Of a stretch of 64,000 nucleotides of DNA, positions 19,101-29,487 are shown one piece after another. The DNA comes from Caulobacter hibisci (GTDB lineage Bacteria > Pseudomonadota > Alphaproteobacteria > Caulobacterales > Caulobacteraceae), in the NCBI RefSeq assembly GCF_016135805.1, contig NZ_JADWOX010000004.1, forward strand, positions 62,001-126,000, in the 5' to 3' direction. The notes beneath the pieces were generated by a model, which saw only the letters and a list, made by a program, of their open reading frames with translations, was not told the DNA's origin and made no database searches. Made by a program: the position numbers and the translations under genes. Within the stretch, counting starts at the first letter, position 1. Each line of letters begins with the position of its first letter.

Positions 19101-20111
19101 GTCGAGGGCATGAAATTTGACGGGCCCCGGCTCGTCAACGCCGCAGGCTCGATCCCTGAGCGCCAGGCCGCCGGCGACGCGCTGACCGCAAGCGCTGGCA
19201 AGGGTTTCGTGATCGACACGGCCACCTTCTGGTGTTTGTGGCGCCTGCAGGCCGTGGATGCGGTCGTCCAGGTGCTGGGGAAGATGCACGTGTCCTCGGC
19301 GATCTTCGACGAGCTAGCGACGCGGCGGGACTACCTCGAGCCTCACACCCAGGACGGGCTTCAACAAGTTGGCCATCGGGACGGCCGGCCGACCCTCACT
19401 GAGACGTCCGCCGAAGCGATCCGCAACGGCATCGCTCTTGTCGAAGACGCCATCGCTTGGCTGAAGGCCAACGCTCGGGTCTGTCCGGCCCACACTCCCG
19501 AAAGCTTGCCCGACAACATCGCCCGAACCGTGGGTCAGATGCGCTTCCACTTCCTAGATGAGCTGTTCATCGCGCTCAACGAGGACCTGCTGCTGGTGTC
19601 GGACGACCTTCGGCTTCGCACTATGGCGAGCGAACTGGGCGTTGCGCGCGCTGCCTGGACGCAGTGGACTCTCGCCTTCGCGGCCGAGCAAACCGCGGCG
19701 ACCCTGGACCAGTATATCGACTGGTCAGCCCAGCTGGTGGCAATGGGGCACATCTACATCGCCGTCACACCAGATCTCCTGCTGCGCGCCCTCCGGTGGG
19801 ACGAGAAGGAGGGCATCGCACGCTCGCCCACCGGCCGGTTCTACTGGCTCGTGCGGGCGCTCGGCGGGGCCAGCGCCGAACCCGTCTCGCACCTGCGTGT
19901 GCTATGCGCGGTGATCGGAGTCCTCTGGCGGCGCCGAGAGCTGCTTTCGGTCCGGGAGTTCGCCACGGGCCTGCTGCTGGAACGGCTGGTGGTTGAACGC
20001 GACGATTCCGCCATCCTGATCAACGCCGTTGGCGAGGTCTTCGAGCGGGAGCCAAGGGTGCTGGCCTATATCACTGGGTGGCTGCGGGGCCATTTCCTGG
20101 CCCCATGGTGA
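16113..20111 (+). CDS. Large DUF4365 - TPR - GreA/B-C-like - PIN-like protein
   Basis: A 1332-residue cytoplasmic protein, probably a biological-conflict effector. Residues 15-130 match DUF4365, a PD-(D/E)xK nuclease-like fold: DFGIDGEVEL (D36, D40, E42) followed by LKVQVKSG (Q60, K62). Residues 270-880 are a run of degenerate TPR-like helices (SNLASAALDLGRVEEAAANW). About 885-917 resembles the C-terminal domain of GreA/GreB factors (HPLAQAALGKAVDDQVELPD, then GQIVSI). Residues about 1030-1190 look PIN-like: FVIDTATF, SAIFDEL and LLLVSDDLRLRTMASELG supply the acidic positions. ATG 16113 is taken; ATG 16137 is possible. Composition is high-GC like the host. Domain calls are by eye; the nuclease role is inferred. 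Confidence 0.7.
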   Translation: MGALTYSPMEIKGVLAVEAFFNNVLGWMYRRLTEHDFGIDGEVELTDAASQATGILLKVQVKSGPSYFEKGDAQHIWFYLPTEKMDYWDGHSLPVLLALHDPDSGRTYWTRVSKGTAHQTPSGWRINVPRDQFFAKSSKAALETIARERVGQGGGSQAILPTSDPPTASSLAEAVRKGPAEPATEQAPAKVTAGPQGAPLDERLLNKADPLAIEAALEAMSWKQVLSLAAAHLGRSGGAPAGPRGAEDPALHARIDTLRDLDRAGSPRVAYEQLQSLLETIDRTATPHALFRAQSNLASAALDLGRVEEAAANWEAAYEIEPTNSHAIATLGLARLIQGRIPEARQLAEQAMSGPAPEKAGVSVLFQALARDETWDGDPEALIPDALRSTLDADLGRVEFKRRRRDPSWREAAIEAARRHPDEEVFRYSAAHAVLDMASPFHDPAHPIDQRVHRPNLEAAAKLLAERADAWLRDDYQDLYELEAYANNAAVAYRLLGEFDQARALIDRTLAVHPGMLGLRKLQGVIEAMDGDKGRAIELLSLVPQDGEAQLYRAELISQDQPQEALTALLAIPDEIVPVEHKTTRWLIIGSIALRLRDRATLDRASAQIALDAPRALFADVFEIEWDARHGLDHAEVQRRLLDVASRLDDDTTLTIRASLADLLCRHQLYFEASECLEGYVGFSQPDEVTLLYLRALASSRRDKRFLAAISQASDLVRNDPAVIRIVALHAYNAGELATAEVEARKLVKAQDGELEPVLLLLDVLARRDERRAIAKVMSRDLEGLSADGLDERLKLARYLFVFGDRDRALRYSYWLSWRYRDDRRALMAQCFQTLEATRVGAQTSYDARIAAEDVCVEIRTEDETIRFVIEPDSRLRQLSDRAWEPSHPLAQAALGKAVDDQVELPDGETGQIVSITHKFISRMQEAVQTLHRRFPDNAGFQKFKVDPDGPGGFDKFYAKLKEQTATVDAALEDYKAGRALLSMLAMQLGSTALDVVEGMKFDGPRLVNAAGSIPERQAAGDALTASAGKGFVIDTATFWCLWRLQAVDAVVQVLGKMHVSSAIFDELATRRDYLEPHTQDGLQQVGHRDGRPTLTETSAEAIRNGIALVEDAIAWLKANARVCPAHTPESLPDNIARTVGQMRFHFLDELFIALNEDLLLVSDDLRLRTMASELGVARAAWTQWTLAFAAEQTAATLDQYIDWSAQLVAMGHIYIAVTPDLLLRALRWDEKEGIARSPTGRFYWLVRALGGASAEPVSHLRVLCAVIGVLWRRRELLSVREFATGLLLERLVVERDDSAILINAVGEVFEREPRVLAYITGWLRGHFLAPW

Positions 20112-20252
20112 TCCGTAAGGCATGCGCTCTGCGATGACCGTACACGCTCTCAAGGACCTGATCACGCTAAGTCCTGGTAGCCGTAGCGCAGCGGGGCTAG
20201 CTTCACCTTTACGATTAGAACGCCTACCGTTGCGCGAGTCGCTGGAGTGACC

Positions 20253-22565
20253 ATGTCGGACAAACGCTCGGCGTTCTACGCCTTCCCGTCCAACCCTGCG
20301 GAAGTCGGCCAGAGTATCCACAGTGCAAAGGGGATACTGGCCCAGCGCGCGCCCGACATGAATCTCCATCTCTGGCTGGAGAACGATATATCAGGCCGTG
20401 CGCTGACCGATCCGATCTTCCAGAAAATCAGCGAAGCCGATTATCTGGTCGCCGACATCACCGCCCTGAATTTCAACGTTACTTTCGAGATCGGCTACGC
20501 CATTGGCCTGGGCAAGCGCATCTTCCTGACACGGTCCAAGGTTTTCAGCCGCCAGGGCGAACTGGCCAACCGCATCGGCATCTTCGACACCCTTGGGTTC
20601 CAGGAGTACGCCAATGAGCAGGACCTAGCGACACTCCTAGCAGGAACAGGCAAAGACGGCGCGCTCCCGATTGGAACCAAGGTCAACTCCAAGGCCCCGA
20701 TCTACGTTTTGCAAACGCCTGTGCCCAGCCAGGCGATGTTGGCCATCACTGGCCGCATCAAGAAAAGCCGCTTTCAGTATAAAGGCTTTTTGCCACAGGA
20801 GGAGCCGCGGTTGTCGGCCGTGAAGGCGGTCGACGACATATCCGCAGCGCTGGGCGTCGTCGTTCCGCTATTGCCGGCCGATTACCAAGACGCCGAGGTG
20901 CATAATATCAGAGCAGCGTTTGCCGCCGGGGTCGCTATCGGCCTTGGCAAGGCGACTTTGATTTTGCAGCCCGTGGGTGGACCCGCCCCGCTGGATGTCC
21001 GCGATCTCGTCAAAAGCTACAAGCATCCGGACGAGATCGGTGACCACATCGCGGAATTGGCGCTCCAGGTCACCGAGCGAATCCAGGAAGTCGATCCTTT
21101 GCCCATTACCAAGGGCAACCTGCTGGCTGAACTGTCCATCGGCGATCCTACGGCCGAAAACGAACTACAGACGCTGGCCGCTTACTACGTGCGAACCGAT
21201 CAATACGGGCGGGCCTCGCGTGGCGAAGTCAACATGGTCGTGGGCCGCAAAGGTGCGGGCAAAACGGCACTGTTTTGGCAGCTTACCAACCAGAAACGTA
21301 GCAACGTCCAGAACATTGTCGTCGACCTGAAACCGCAGGGTTATCAGCTTATCCGACTCAAGGAAGATGTCCTCGACTTCCTCGCCGAAGGTGCCCGCAA
21401 TCACCTGATCACGGCATTTTTCGAATATGTCCTATTCCTTGAAATCGCCTACAAGCTTCTTGAGAAGGACAAGGATAAACACATCCGCGACGGTCGGCTC
21501 TACAAGCCGTACCAAGCACTCAATGAGGTCTATCGTGGTGGCGATGCTGGTGAAGGCGACTTCTCGGAACGACTTCTAAACCTGTCGCAGAAGCTCGCAT
21601 CCGAGTTCAAAGCGAAACGGTCGGGCGAGTCTGAGCAGCGGTTGACGGCAGCTGAAGTCACAGAGCTCGTTCACAAAAACAACATTCGCGAAATACGATC
21701 GGCAATTTCTGATTATCTCGAATTCAAGTCCGAGACATGGGTTCTATTCGACAATCTCGACAAGGGGTGGTCCGCCCAAGGCATTGGAACCGAGGATGTG
21801 CTCATCCTGCGTTGCCTTATAGATGCGGCACGCAAGGTTCAGCGCGAACTTCAAGGCGATGGTCATGAATTCCATTGCATCGTTTTTGTCCGCAATGACG
21901 TCTATCAATTGCTAGTCGAGCGCTCGGCCGATTACGGAAAAGAAAGTCGCGCGGTTCTAGATTGGTCTGACGCTGATTTGCTGCGCGAAATGATGCGCCG
22001 CCGGCTCGTGCGCAATGGCATCCCGGAAAACACACCGTTCGAGCGAGTGTGGTCTGAAATATGCCTAAGCCACTACGAGGGCGAAGAAACTTCGCAGTAT
22101 TTCATTGAGCGGTCGCTCATGCGCCCCCGGAATCTATTGAAGATTCTGGGTCACGCACTTGGTTTTGCGGTCAATCTGAATCGCGCTCGAATTGAAGAGG
22201 CCGATATCGAGAAAGGTATGCGAGCCTATTCGCTCGATCTGATCACGGAAGCGGACCAGGAGCTGACCGACATCCTGGGCAAGGAAACCAACCTTATCTA
22301 TCATTTCATAGGGGAGGGGGTCGAATTTCGAAAGGACAAGCTAGAAGCGTTGATTTCCAGCGCTGGTATCGATGGTGCTGATGTTCTGAAGGTGATCGAG
22401 TTCCTCCTCTATTTCGGCTTTATTGGCGTTCGTATCCGCGATGCCGAGCCGAAATACATCTACACCGTCGGATATGACATGAAGATGTTGAAGGTGCTGA
22501 TCGAGAAGGCCGGCGACGCTGTCGTTTACCTGCTCAATCCTGCATTTCACCCCGGACTGAACTGA
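20253..22565 (+). CDS. Tandem deoxyribosyltransferase/TIR-like - P-loop ATPase (Sll1717 family-like)
   Basis: A 770-residue protein, a likely defence or signalling ATPase. The N-terminal domain has the nucleoside deoxyribosyltransferase/TIR-like motif YLVADITALNFNVTFEIGYA with D68 and E79, then GLGKRIFL. A second, degenerate copy follows near residue 218 (NIRAAFAAGVAIGLGKATLI) without the Glu. The NTPase has Walker A GRKGAGKT (331-338) and a Walker B-like WVLFDNLDKG near 490-500. The C-terminal region is helical. ATG 20253 is preceded by GGAG at good spacing; the GTG at 20247 is less likely. GC is clearly lower than in flanking genes, pointing to recent transfer. It lies 141 bases after the DUF4365-PIN gene, same strand. 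Confidence 0.7.
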   Translation: MSDKRSAFYAFPSNPAEVGQSIHSAKGILAQRAPDMNLHLWLENDISGRALTDPIFQKISEADYLVADITALNFNVTFEIGYAIGLGKRIFLTRSKVFSRQGELANRIGIFDTLGFQEYANEQDLATLLAGTGKDGALPIGTKVNSKAPIYVLQTPVPSQAMLAITGRIKKSRFQYKGFLPQEEPRLSAVKAVDDISAALGVVVPLLPADYQDAEVHNIRAAFAAGVAIGLGKATLILQPVGGPAPLDVRDLVKSYKHPDEIGDHIAELALQVTERIQEVDPLPITKGNLLAELSIGDPTAENELQTLAAYYVRTDQYGRASRGEVNMVVGRKGAGKTALFWQLTNQKRSNVQNIVVDLKPQGYQLIRLKEDVLDFLAEGARNHLITAFFEYVLFLEIAYKLLEKDKDKHIRDGRLYKPYQALNEVYRGGDAGEGDFSERLLNLSQKLASEFKAKRSGESEQRLTAAEVTELVHKNNIREIRSAISDYLEFKSETWVLFDNLDKGWSAQGIGTEDVLILRCLIDAARKVQRELQGDGHEFHCIVFVRNDVYQLLVERSADYGKESRAVLDWSDADLLREMMRRRLVRNGIPENTPFERVWSEICLSHYEGEETSQYFIERSLMRPRNLLKILGHALGFAVNLNRARIEEADIEKGMRAYSLDLITEADQELTDILGKETNLIYHFIGEGVEFRKDKLEALISSAGIDGADVLKVIEFLLYFGFIGVRIRDAEPKYIYTVGYDMKMLKVLIEKAGDAVVYLLNPAFHPGLN

Positions 22566-22609
22566 GCGGCCTCCGCAAGCCCATGCGGTCGCTCAAATCC
22601 CGCGTTCAT

Positions 22610-22633
22610 CATACATAATGTCCTTTATGTATG
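22610..22633. repeat. AT-rich inverted repeat before integrase
   Basis: CATACATAA at 22610-22618 and TTATGTATG at 22625-22633 form a perfect 9-bp inverted repeat around TGTCCT. It lies between the P-loop ATPase stop and the integrase start (53 bases before ATG 22686). It is unusual in such GC-rich sequence and lacks the GC stem and T-run of a terminator, so a protein-binding site (integrase, excisionase or regulator) is more likely. Confidence 0.5.
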
Positions 22634-22685
22634 GTGATAGGATGGTCCAGCGCGGGTAGGGCGCTTGCACGATCTCAGGTGGAAA

Positions 22686-23681
22686 ATGGAATCCGATGCG
22701 ACCGAAGAGCGAACGAGTGTGGTCGCTCTTGCGGATCCGGGTCGAAGCTTCGTCGTACCGTCCATCGTCGCAGACACCAGCGACGATGCCGGCGAGCGCT
22801 TCTTTGAGTTCTTCGCCGCCACGATCCGGAACGCCAACACGCGCGGCGCCTACATGCGGGCGGTCGAGCATTTCCTCGGCTGGCGAGGCGTGGCGGACCT
22901 GGCGTCCCTAGGCGACATCCGGCCGCTGCATATTGCCGCCTATATAGAAGAGTGTCAGGTCCTGTTTTCAGCTCCGACCGTCAAACTCCGGTTAGCGGGC
23001 CTGCGGAGCCTTTTCGACTGGCTGGTGCGAACCGGCGTGATGGCCAGCAATCCGGCGACCTCGGTCCGCGGCCCCAGCCACGACGTGCAGCGCGGCAAGA
23101 CGCCGATCCTGGCCGCCGACGAAGCCAAGCGGCTGATCGCCAGCATTCCGGACGACACCCCGGTCGGTCTGCGCGACCGGGCGCTTATCGCCCTGATGAC
23201 CTACAGTTTCGCTCGGGTGTCGGCGGCCACCGGCATGAACGTCGAGGACTTGATCCAGACGGCCGGCCGTTCCTGGGTTCGGCTCCACGAGAAGCGCGGA
23301 AAGGTTCACGAACTGCCGGTGCATCACAAACTGCTCGACCACCTGGACGCCTACCTGGCCGTTGCGGGTCATCGCGATCAGCCCAAGGCGCCGCTATTTC
23401 GCACGGCGCGCGGGCGATCAGGGCAATTGGGTCTGCAGCGGCTCAGTCGACACGACGCTTACGCGATGGTCCGGAGGAGGGCGCTGGCGGCCGGTGTTGT
23501 GGCCAAGATCGGCAACCACTCGTTTCGAGGCACTGGCATCACGACCTTCCTCCTTAACGAGGGCACCCTGGAGCTGGCGCAGGAGATGGCCAATCACTCG
23601 AGCCCGCGCACGACCAAGCTCTACGACCGTCGGCGCGACGGGATCACACAGGACGCGATCGAGCGGATACGCATCGAGTAG
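22686..23681 (+). CDS. Tyrosine recombinase/integrase (XerC-like)
   Basis: Site-specific recombinase of 331 residues. A SAM-like core-binding domain lies at about 40-120 (ANTRGAYMRAVEHFLGW; VKLRLAGLRSLFDWLV) and a catalytic domain after 140. Catalytic residues can be assigned: R177 (SFARVSA), K206 (KRGKVHE), H278 and R281 (NHSFRGTG), H304 (ANHSSPRT) and nucleophile Y313 (KLYDRR). Start ATG 22686 has AGGTGG five bases upstream; a TTG at 22665 is less likely. No tRNA lies next to it, so the attachment site is not obvious. It appears intact and marks the right part of the accessory island. Confidence 0.88.
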   Translation: MESDATEERTSVVALADPGRSFVVPSIVADTSDDAGERFFEFFAATIRNANTRGAYMRAVEHFLGWRGVADLASLGDIRPLHIAAYIEECQVLFSAPTVKLRLAGLRSLFDWLVRTGVMASNPATSVRGPSHDVQRGKTPILAADEAKRLIASIPDDTPVGLRDRALIALMTYSFARVSAATGMNVEDLIQTAGRSWVRLHEKRGKVHELPVHHKLLDHLDAYLAVAGHRDQPKAPLFRTARGRSGQLGLQRLSRHDAYAMVRRRALAAGVVAKIGNHSFRGTGITTFLLNEGTLELAQEMANHSSPRTTKLYDRRRDGITQDAIERIRIE

Positions 23682-23698
23682 CCATGCAGCGACCGCGG

Positions 23699-23944
23699 CT
23701 ATCCGAGGCCTTGCTCTTTGATCACCGCTAGAATTTCGGCGGCGTCTTCAACTGACATGGTGTCGAGACTGACGGCGCGTCGCGGATCCGGTGCCAGCTC
23801 CGAGAGACGGGCAAAGCGCCTGGCTGACATGACGACGAAACGATCGACGCCATCGCGCCCCAGTATCACAGGCTCGTCCGAGGCCAATGGGACTGCGCTC
23901 GTTATGGCGTCCACGAGCTCGGGGTTGTCGTACCGCTCAGTCAT
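23699..23944 (-). CDS. Phd/YefM-like antitoxin, apparently orphan
   Basis: An 81-residue protein with the layout of Phd/YefM antitoxins: a short N-terminal helix (DNPELVDAITSAV), then EPVILGRDGVDRFVVMSARR, the strand-turn-strand dimer unit with the usual hydrophobic spacing, and an acidic C-terminal tail (SVEDAAEILAVIKEQ) that would bind a toxin. ATG 23944 is chosen because the longer frame upstream encodes only basic, non-family sequence. It converges on the integrase gene with 17 bases between, and no toxin gene is adjacent on either side. It could be a remnant of a toxin-antitoxin pair or a stand-alone repressor. Confidence 0.65.
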   Translation of the reverse strand: MTERYDNPELVDAITSAVPLASDEPVILGRDGVDRFVVMSARRFARLSELAPDPRRAVSLDTMSVEDAAEILAVIKEQGLG

Positions 23945-24083
23945 GTGGGCATTTTTCAGCGACCGGGCCACAGCACAAGCCCTAAGGCGTCTTGCGATCG
24001 GGCGGTCAGAAACTTTGACGCTCACAGACCATCAAATCTGACGGTTCTGGGGACAGCAACCAATGGGGTCATCAATTATGACC

Positions 24084-24101
24084 CGTGACACATGTGTCAC
24101 G
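24084..24101. promoter_or_regulatory. 18-bp perfect palindrome in intergenic region
   Basis: CGTGACACATGTGTCACG is a perfect 18-bp palindrome in the 230-base gap between the antitoxin gene (start 23944) and the 3' end of the iclR gene (24175). With no loop it is unlikely to be a terminator. It fits a dimeric regulator site about 140 bases upstream of the antitoxin gene, or a recombination site. The rest of the gap is AT-richer than the genes around it and shows no other clear signal. Confidence 0.5.
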
Positions 24102-24174
24102 ATCGAAAAGTCGAATAACATTTCTTCTGATAATATTCCTTAGGCGATAAATGTGAAGACCGACATCTAGAGCC

Positions 24175-24876
24175 CTATTCGCCGCCGATCCTGCGGCTGA
24201 GGGCCAGGCCGGCCTGCCGGACCAGCGCGCGGACGTCTTCGAGGCGGGCGTCGTCCAGATACTGCGGAATGGTCGACAGGCTGATGGCCGCGACGATCGC
24301 GCCGGCGGCGTCGCGCACGGGCGCCGAGATGCAGACGATGTCGTCGCCGCCGATATCGCGGTGGAAGCCCAGACCATGGACGCGGGCCCGGCGCAGGATG
24401 TCGCGCCATTCTGGCGTCTCCTGATCGTCGACGGCGTCGAGCATCAGCGCCTGGCCCATGGCCGTCTGGCGCAGCCGGTTGCGGGCGCCAACGCCGTGGC
24501 GGACCACAAGCCGCCGCGTGCCCGGCGACTGGGCCACGTAGATCACCTCGTCGCCGTCGCGCACGCCCAGATTGGCCGCATCGCCGGTGTCGCGGGTCAG
24601 GCGTTCCAGGATCGGCTGGGCCAGCCTGGGCAGATCCACGGCGCGCGCGGCGCTGGCGCCCAGGGCGAACATCCGCGGTCCCAGCCTGTAGCCCTGGCCG
24701 CCGGCGTCCAGGTGGCCGCGCTCGGCCAGCAGCGCCGCCAGGCGATAGGTCGTGCTGCGGCTCAGCGACAGGCGCTCGGCGATCTGCGCCGGGCTGACGC
24801 AACCGGCCGCCACGGCCTCGAGGATGTCGAGGCCGCGATGCAGCGTCTGGGAGAGTTTGTGCGACGCGTCCGTCAT
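24175..24876 (-). CDS. IclR family transcriptional regulator
   Basis: A 233-residue regulator with an N-terminal winged helix (LSQTLHRGLDILEAVAAG; PAQIAERLSLSRSTTYRLAA) and a C-terminal ligand-binding GAF-like domain (VIYVAQSPGTRRLVVRHGVG; ISAPVRDAAGAIVAAISLST). It is the last gene of the minus-strand sugar operon, 10 bases after rhaT. IclR proteins often sense sugar-acid or aromatic intermediates; here rhamnose-derived or aglycone-derived compounds are the obvious candidates. Confidence 0.88.
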   Translation of the reverse strand: MTDASHKLSQTLHRGLDILEAVAAGCVSPAQIAERLSLSRSTTYRLAALLAERGHLDAGGQGYRLGPRMFALGASAARAVDLPRLAQPILERLTRDTGDAANLGVRDGDEVIYVAQSPGTRRLVVRHGVGARNRLRQTAMGQALMLDAVDDQETPEWRDILRRARVHGLGFHRDIGGDDIVCISAPVRDAAGAIVAAISLSTIPQYLDDARLEDVRALVRQAGLALSRRIGGE

Positions 24877-24886
24877 TCGACCGCTC

Positions 24887-25942
24887 CTAGACCGCCAGGG
24901 CGTTGCCGAGGCCGATGACCACGGTCGAGCCGACCAGAACGGCGATACCGGCGATCACCAGGCCGCGGGTCTTCTTGCTGGCGGCGGCCCATTCCTTCAG
25001 GGCGAAGCCCCACAGGGTCGAGAAGATGATGATACTGGCCATGTGCAGGGTCCAGCTGGAGAAGCCGAACCGCCCCATCTGGCTCTCGCCCATGGTGTAG
25101 AAGAAGAACTGCAGATACCAGGCCAGGCCGCCGAGCGCGCAGAGACCGAAGTTGAGGGCCAGCGGGGCGCCGGCCCCCTGCCGTCGTCCCAGCCATTCAC
25201 CGGCGCTGCGGTTCTTGAGGATCAGCCCGCCGCACCAGACCAGGTTGGTCGTCAGGCCGCCCAGCAGCACCACGCACAGCACCGGCAGGCCTTGCCACAG
25301 CACGCCCGTGCCGTGCTCCAGCGACAGCTTGCGGATCGGCTCGCCGGCCGCCAGGCCGAAGGCGAAGCAGGCGCTCATGATCCCGGAGAACACCGCGACC
25401 GCCAGGCCCTTCTTCAGATTGAACTCGCTGACGGCGGCGGTCTTGGCCTCGTTCGACAGCTCGGCCTCCTTGGCCTTGCCGGCCAGGGCCACCAGCACGA
25501 TGCCCAGCAGGGTGACGACCACGCCGGCCAGGATCACCCGGCCGCTGGTGTTGCTGAGCAGCTTGTCGGCGAAGGTCCCGTCGAACAGCGGCGGAACCAG
25601 CGTGCCGAAGGCGGTCGTCAGGCCCAGGGCCACGGCCATGCCCAGCGACAGGCCCAGATACCGCATGGTCAGGCCGAAGGTCAGGCCGCCCAGGCCCCAC
25701 AGGGCGCCGAACAGCCAGCACCAGAACAGGGTCTCGCGCGGCGTGGCGGCCAGAACGGCCAGCAGGTCCCTGGTCTGCAAGGATGCGAACAGCCACGGCG
25801 CGACCAGCCAGCTGACGATGCCGCCGGTGAGCCAGAAGATCTCCCACGACCACTTCCGAATGCCCTTGTAGGGCACGTAGAAACTGGCCGACGACAGGCC
25901 TCCCAGCCAGTGGAAGACGAGCCCGAGAAGCGGGTTGCCCAT
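24887..25942 (-). CDS. rhaT: L-rhamnose/proton symporter RhaT
   Basis: Inner membrane permease of 351 residues with ten hydrophobic segments, of the RhaT family. Characteristic stretches are FHWLGGLSSASFYVPYKGIR at the N terminus, LFGALWGLGGLTFGLTMRYL, and FFYTMGESQMGRFGFSSWTL near the end. It starts 6 bases after the stop of the GH106 rhamnosidase gene, which fits uptake of the rhamnose that the enzyme releases. No rhamnose kinase, isomerase or dehydrogenase gene is in the window, so catabolism must be encoded elsewhere. Confidence 0.9.
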   Translation of the reverse strand: MGNPLLGLVFHWLGGLSSASFYVPYKGIRKWSWEIFWLTGGIVSWLVAPWLFASLQTRDLLAVLAATPRETLFWCWLFGALWGLGGLTFGLTMRYLGLSLGMAVALGLTTAFGTLVPPLFDGTFADKLLSNTSGRVILAGVVVTLLGIVLVALAGKAKEAELSNEAKTAAVSEFNLKKGLAVAVFSGIMSACFAFGLAAGEPIRKLSLEHGTGVLWQGLPVLCVVLLGGLTTNLVWCGGLILKNRSAGEWLGRRQGAGAPLALNFGLCALGGLAWYLQFFFYTMGESQMGRFGFSSWTLHMASIIIFSTLWGFALKEWAAASKKTRGLVIAGIAVLVGSTVVIGLGNALAV

Positions 25943-25948
25943 ACGCGG

Positions 25949-29221
<3,273 letters not shown>

Positions 29222-29273
29222 GGGCAGGTACTCCGTGGGCGGCCACACGCCGGCCGCCCGAACAAGGGTCGGA

Positions 29274-29483
29274 TCAGGCGGCGGAAGCGGCGCGACGGGC
29301 CTTCAGCCCCTCGACCAGCAGGGCCATGAAGCCCCCGAAGAAGCCGCTGAACAAGCCGCTGATCCCGTTGCCGAAGGCGTTGGCCAGGGCGTGCGGCGGA
29401 AGCGGGACGACATAGCCGACGGCGGCGCTGATCACCGCGCCGATGACGCCGCCGATCAGTCCGGCGATGAGAGCGTTCTTCAT
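29274..29483 (-). CDS. Small glycine-rich membrane protein
   Basis: A 69-residue protein with two hydrophobic segments (ALIAGLIGGVIGAVISAAVG and FGNGISGLFSGFFGGFMALL) rich in GxxxG spacing, and a basic C-terminal tail. No known family. It starts 4 bases after the GH1 stop and ends 52 bases before the GH106 start, so it is co-transcribed with the glycosidases. A helper role in the envelope is only a guess. Confidence 0.6.
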   Translation of the reverse strand: MKNALIAGLIGGVIGAVISAAVGYVVPLPPHALANAFGNGISGLFSGFFGGFMALLVEGLKARRAASAA

Positions 29484-29487
29484 GGCC

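Noticed and set aside
23682..24175. tRNA gene as integrase attachment site
   Set aside because: No tRNA-like cloverleaf sequence was seen beside the integrase or in the gap before iclR.
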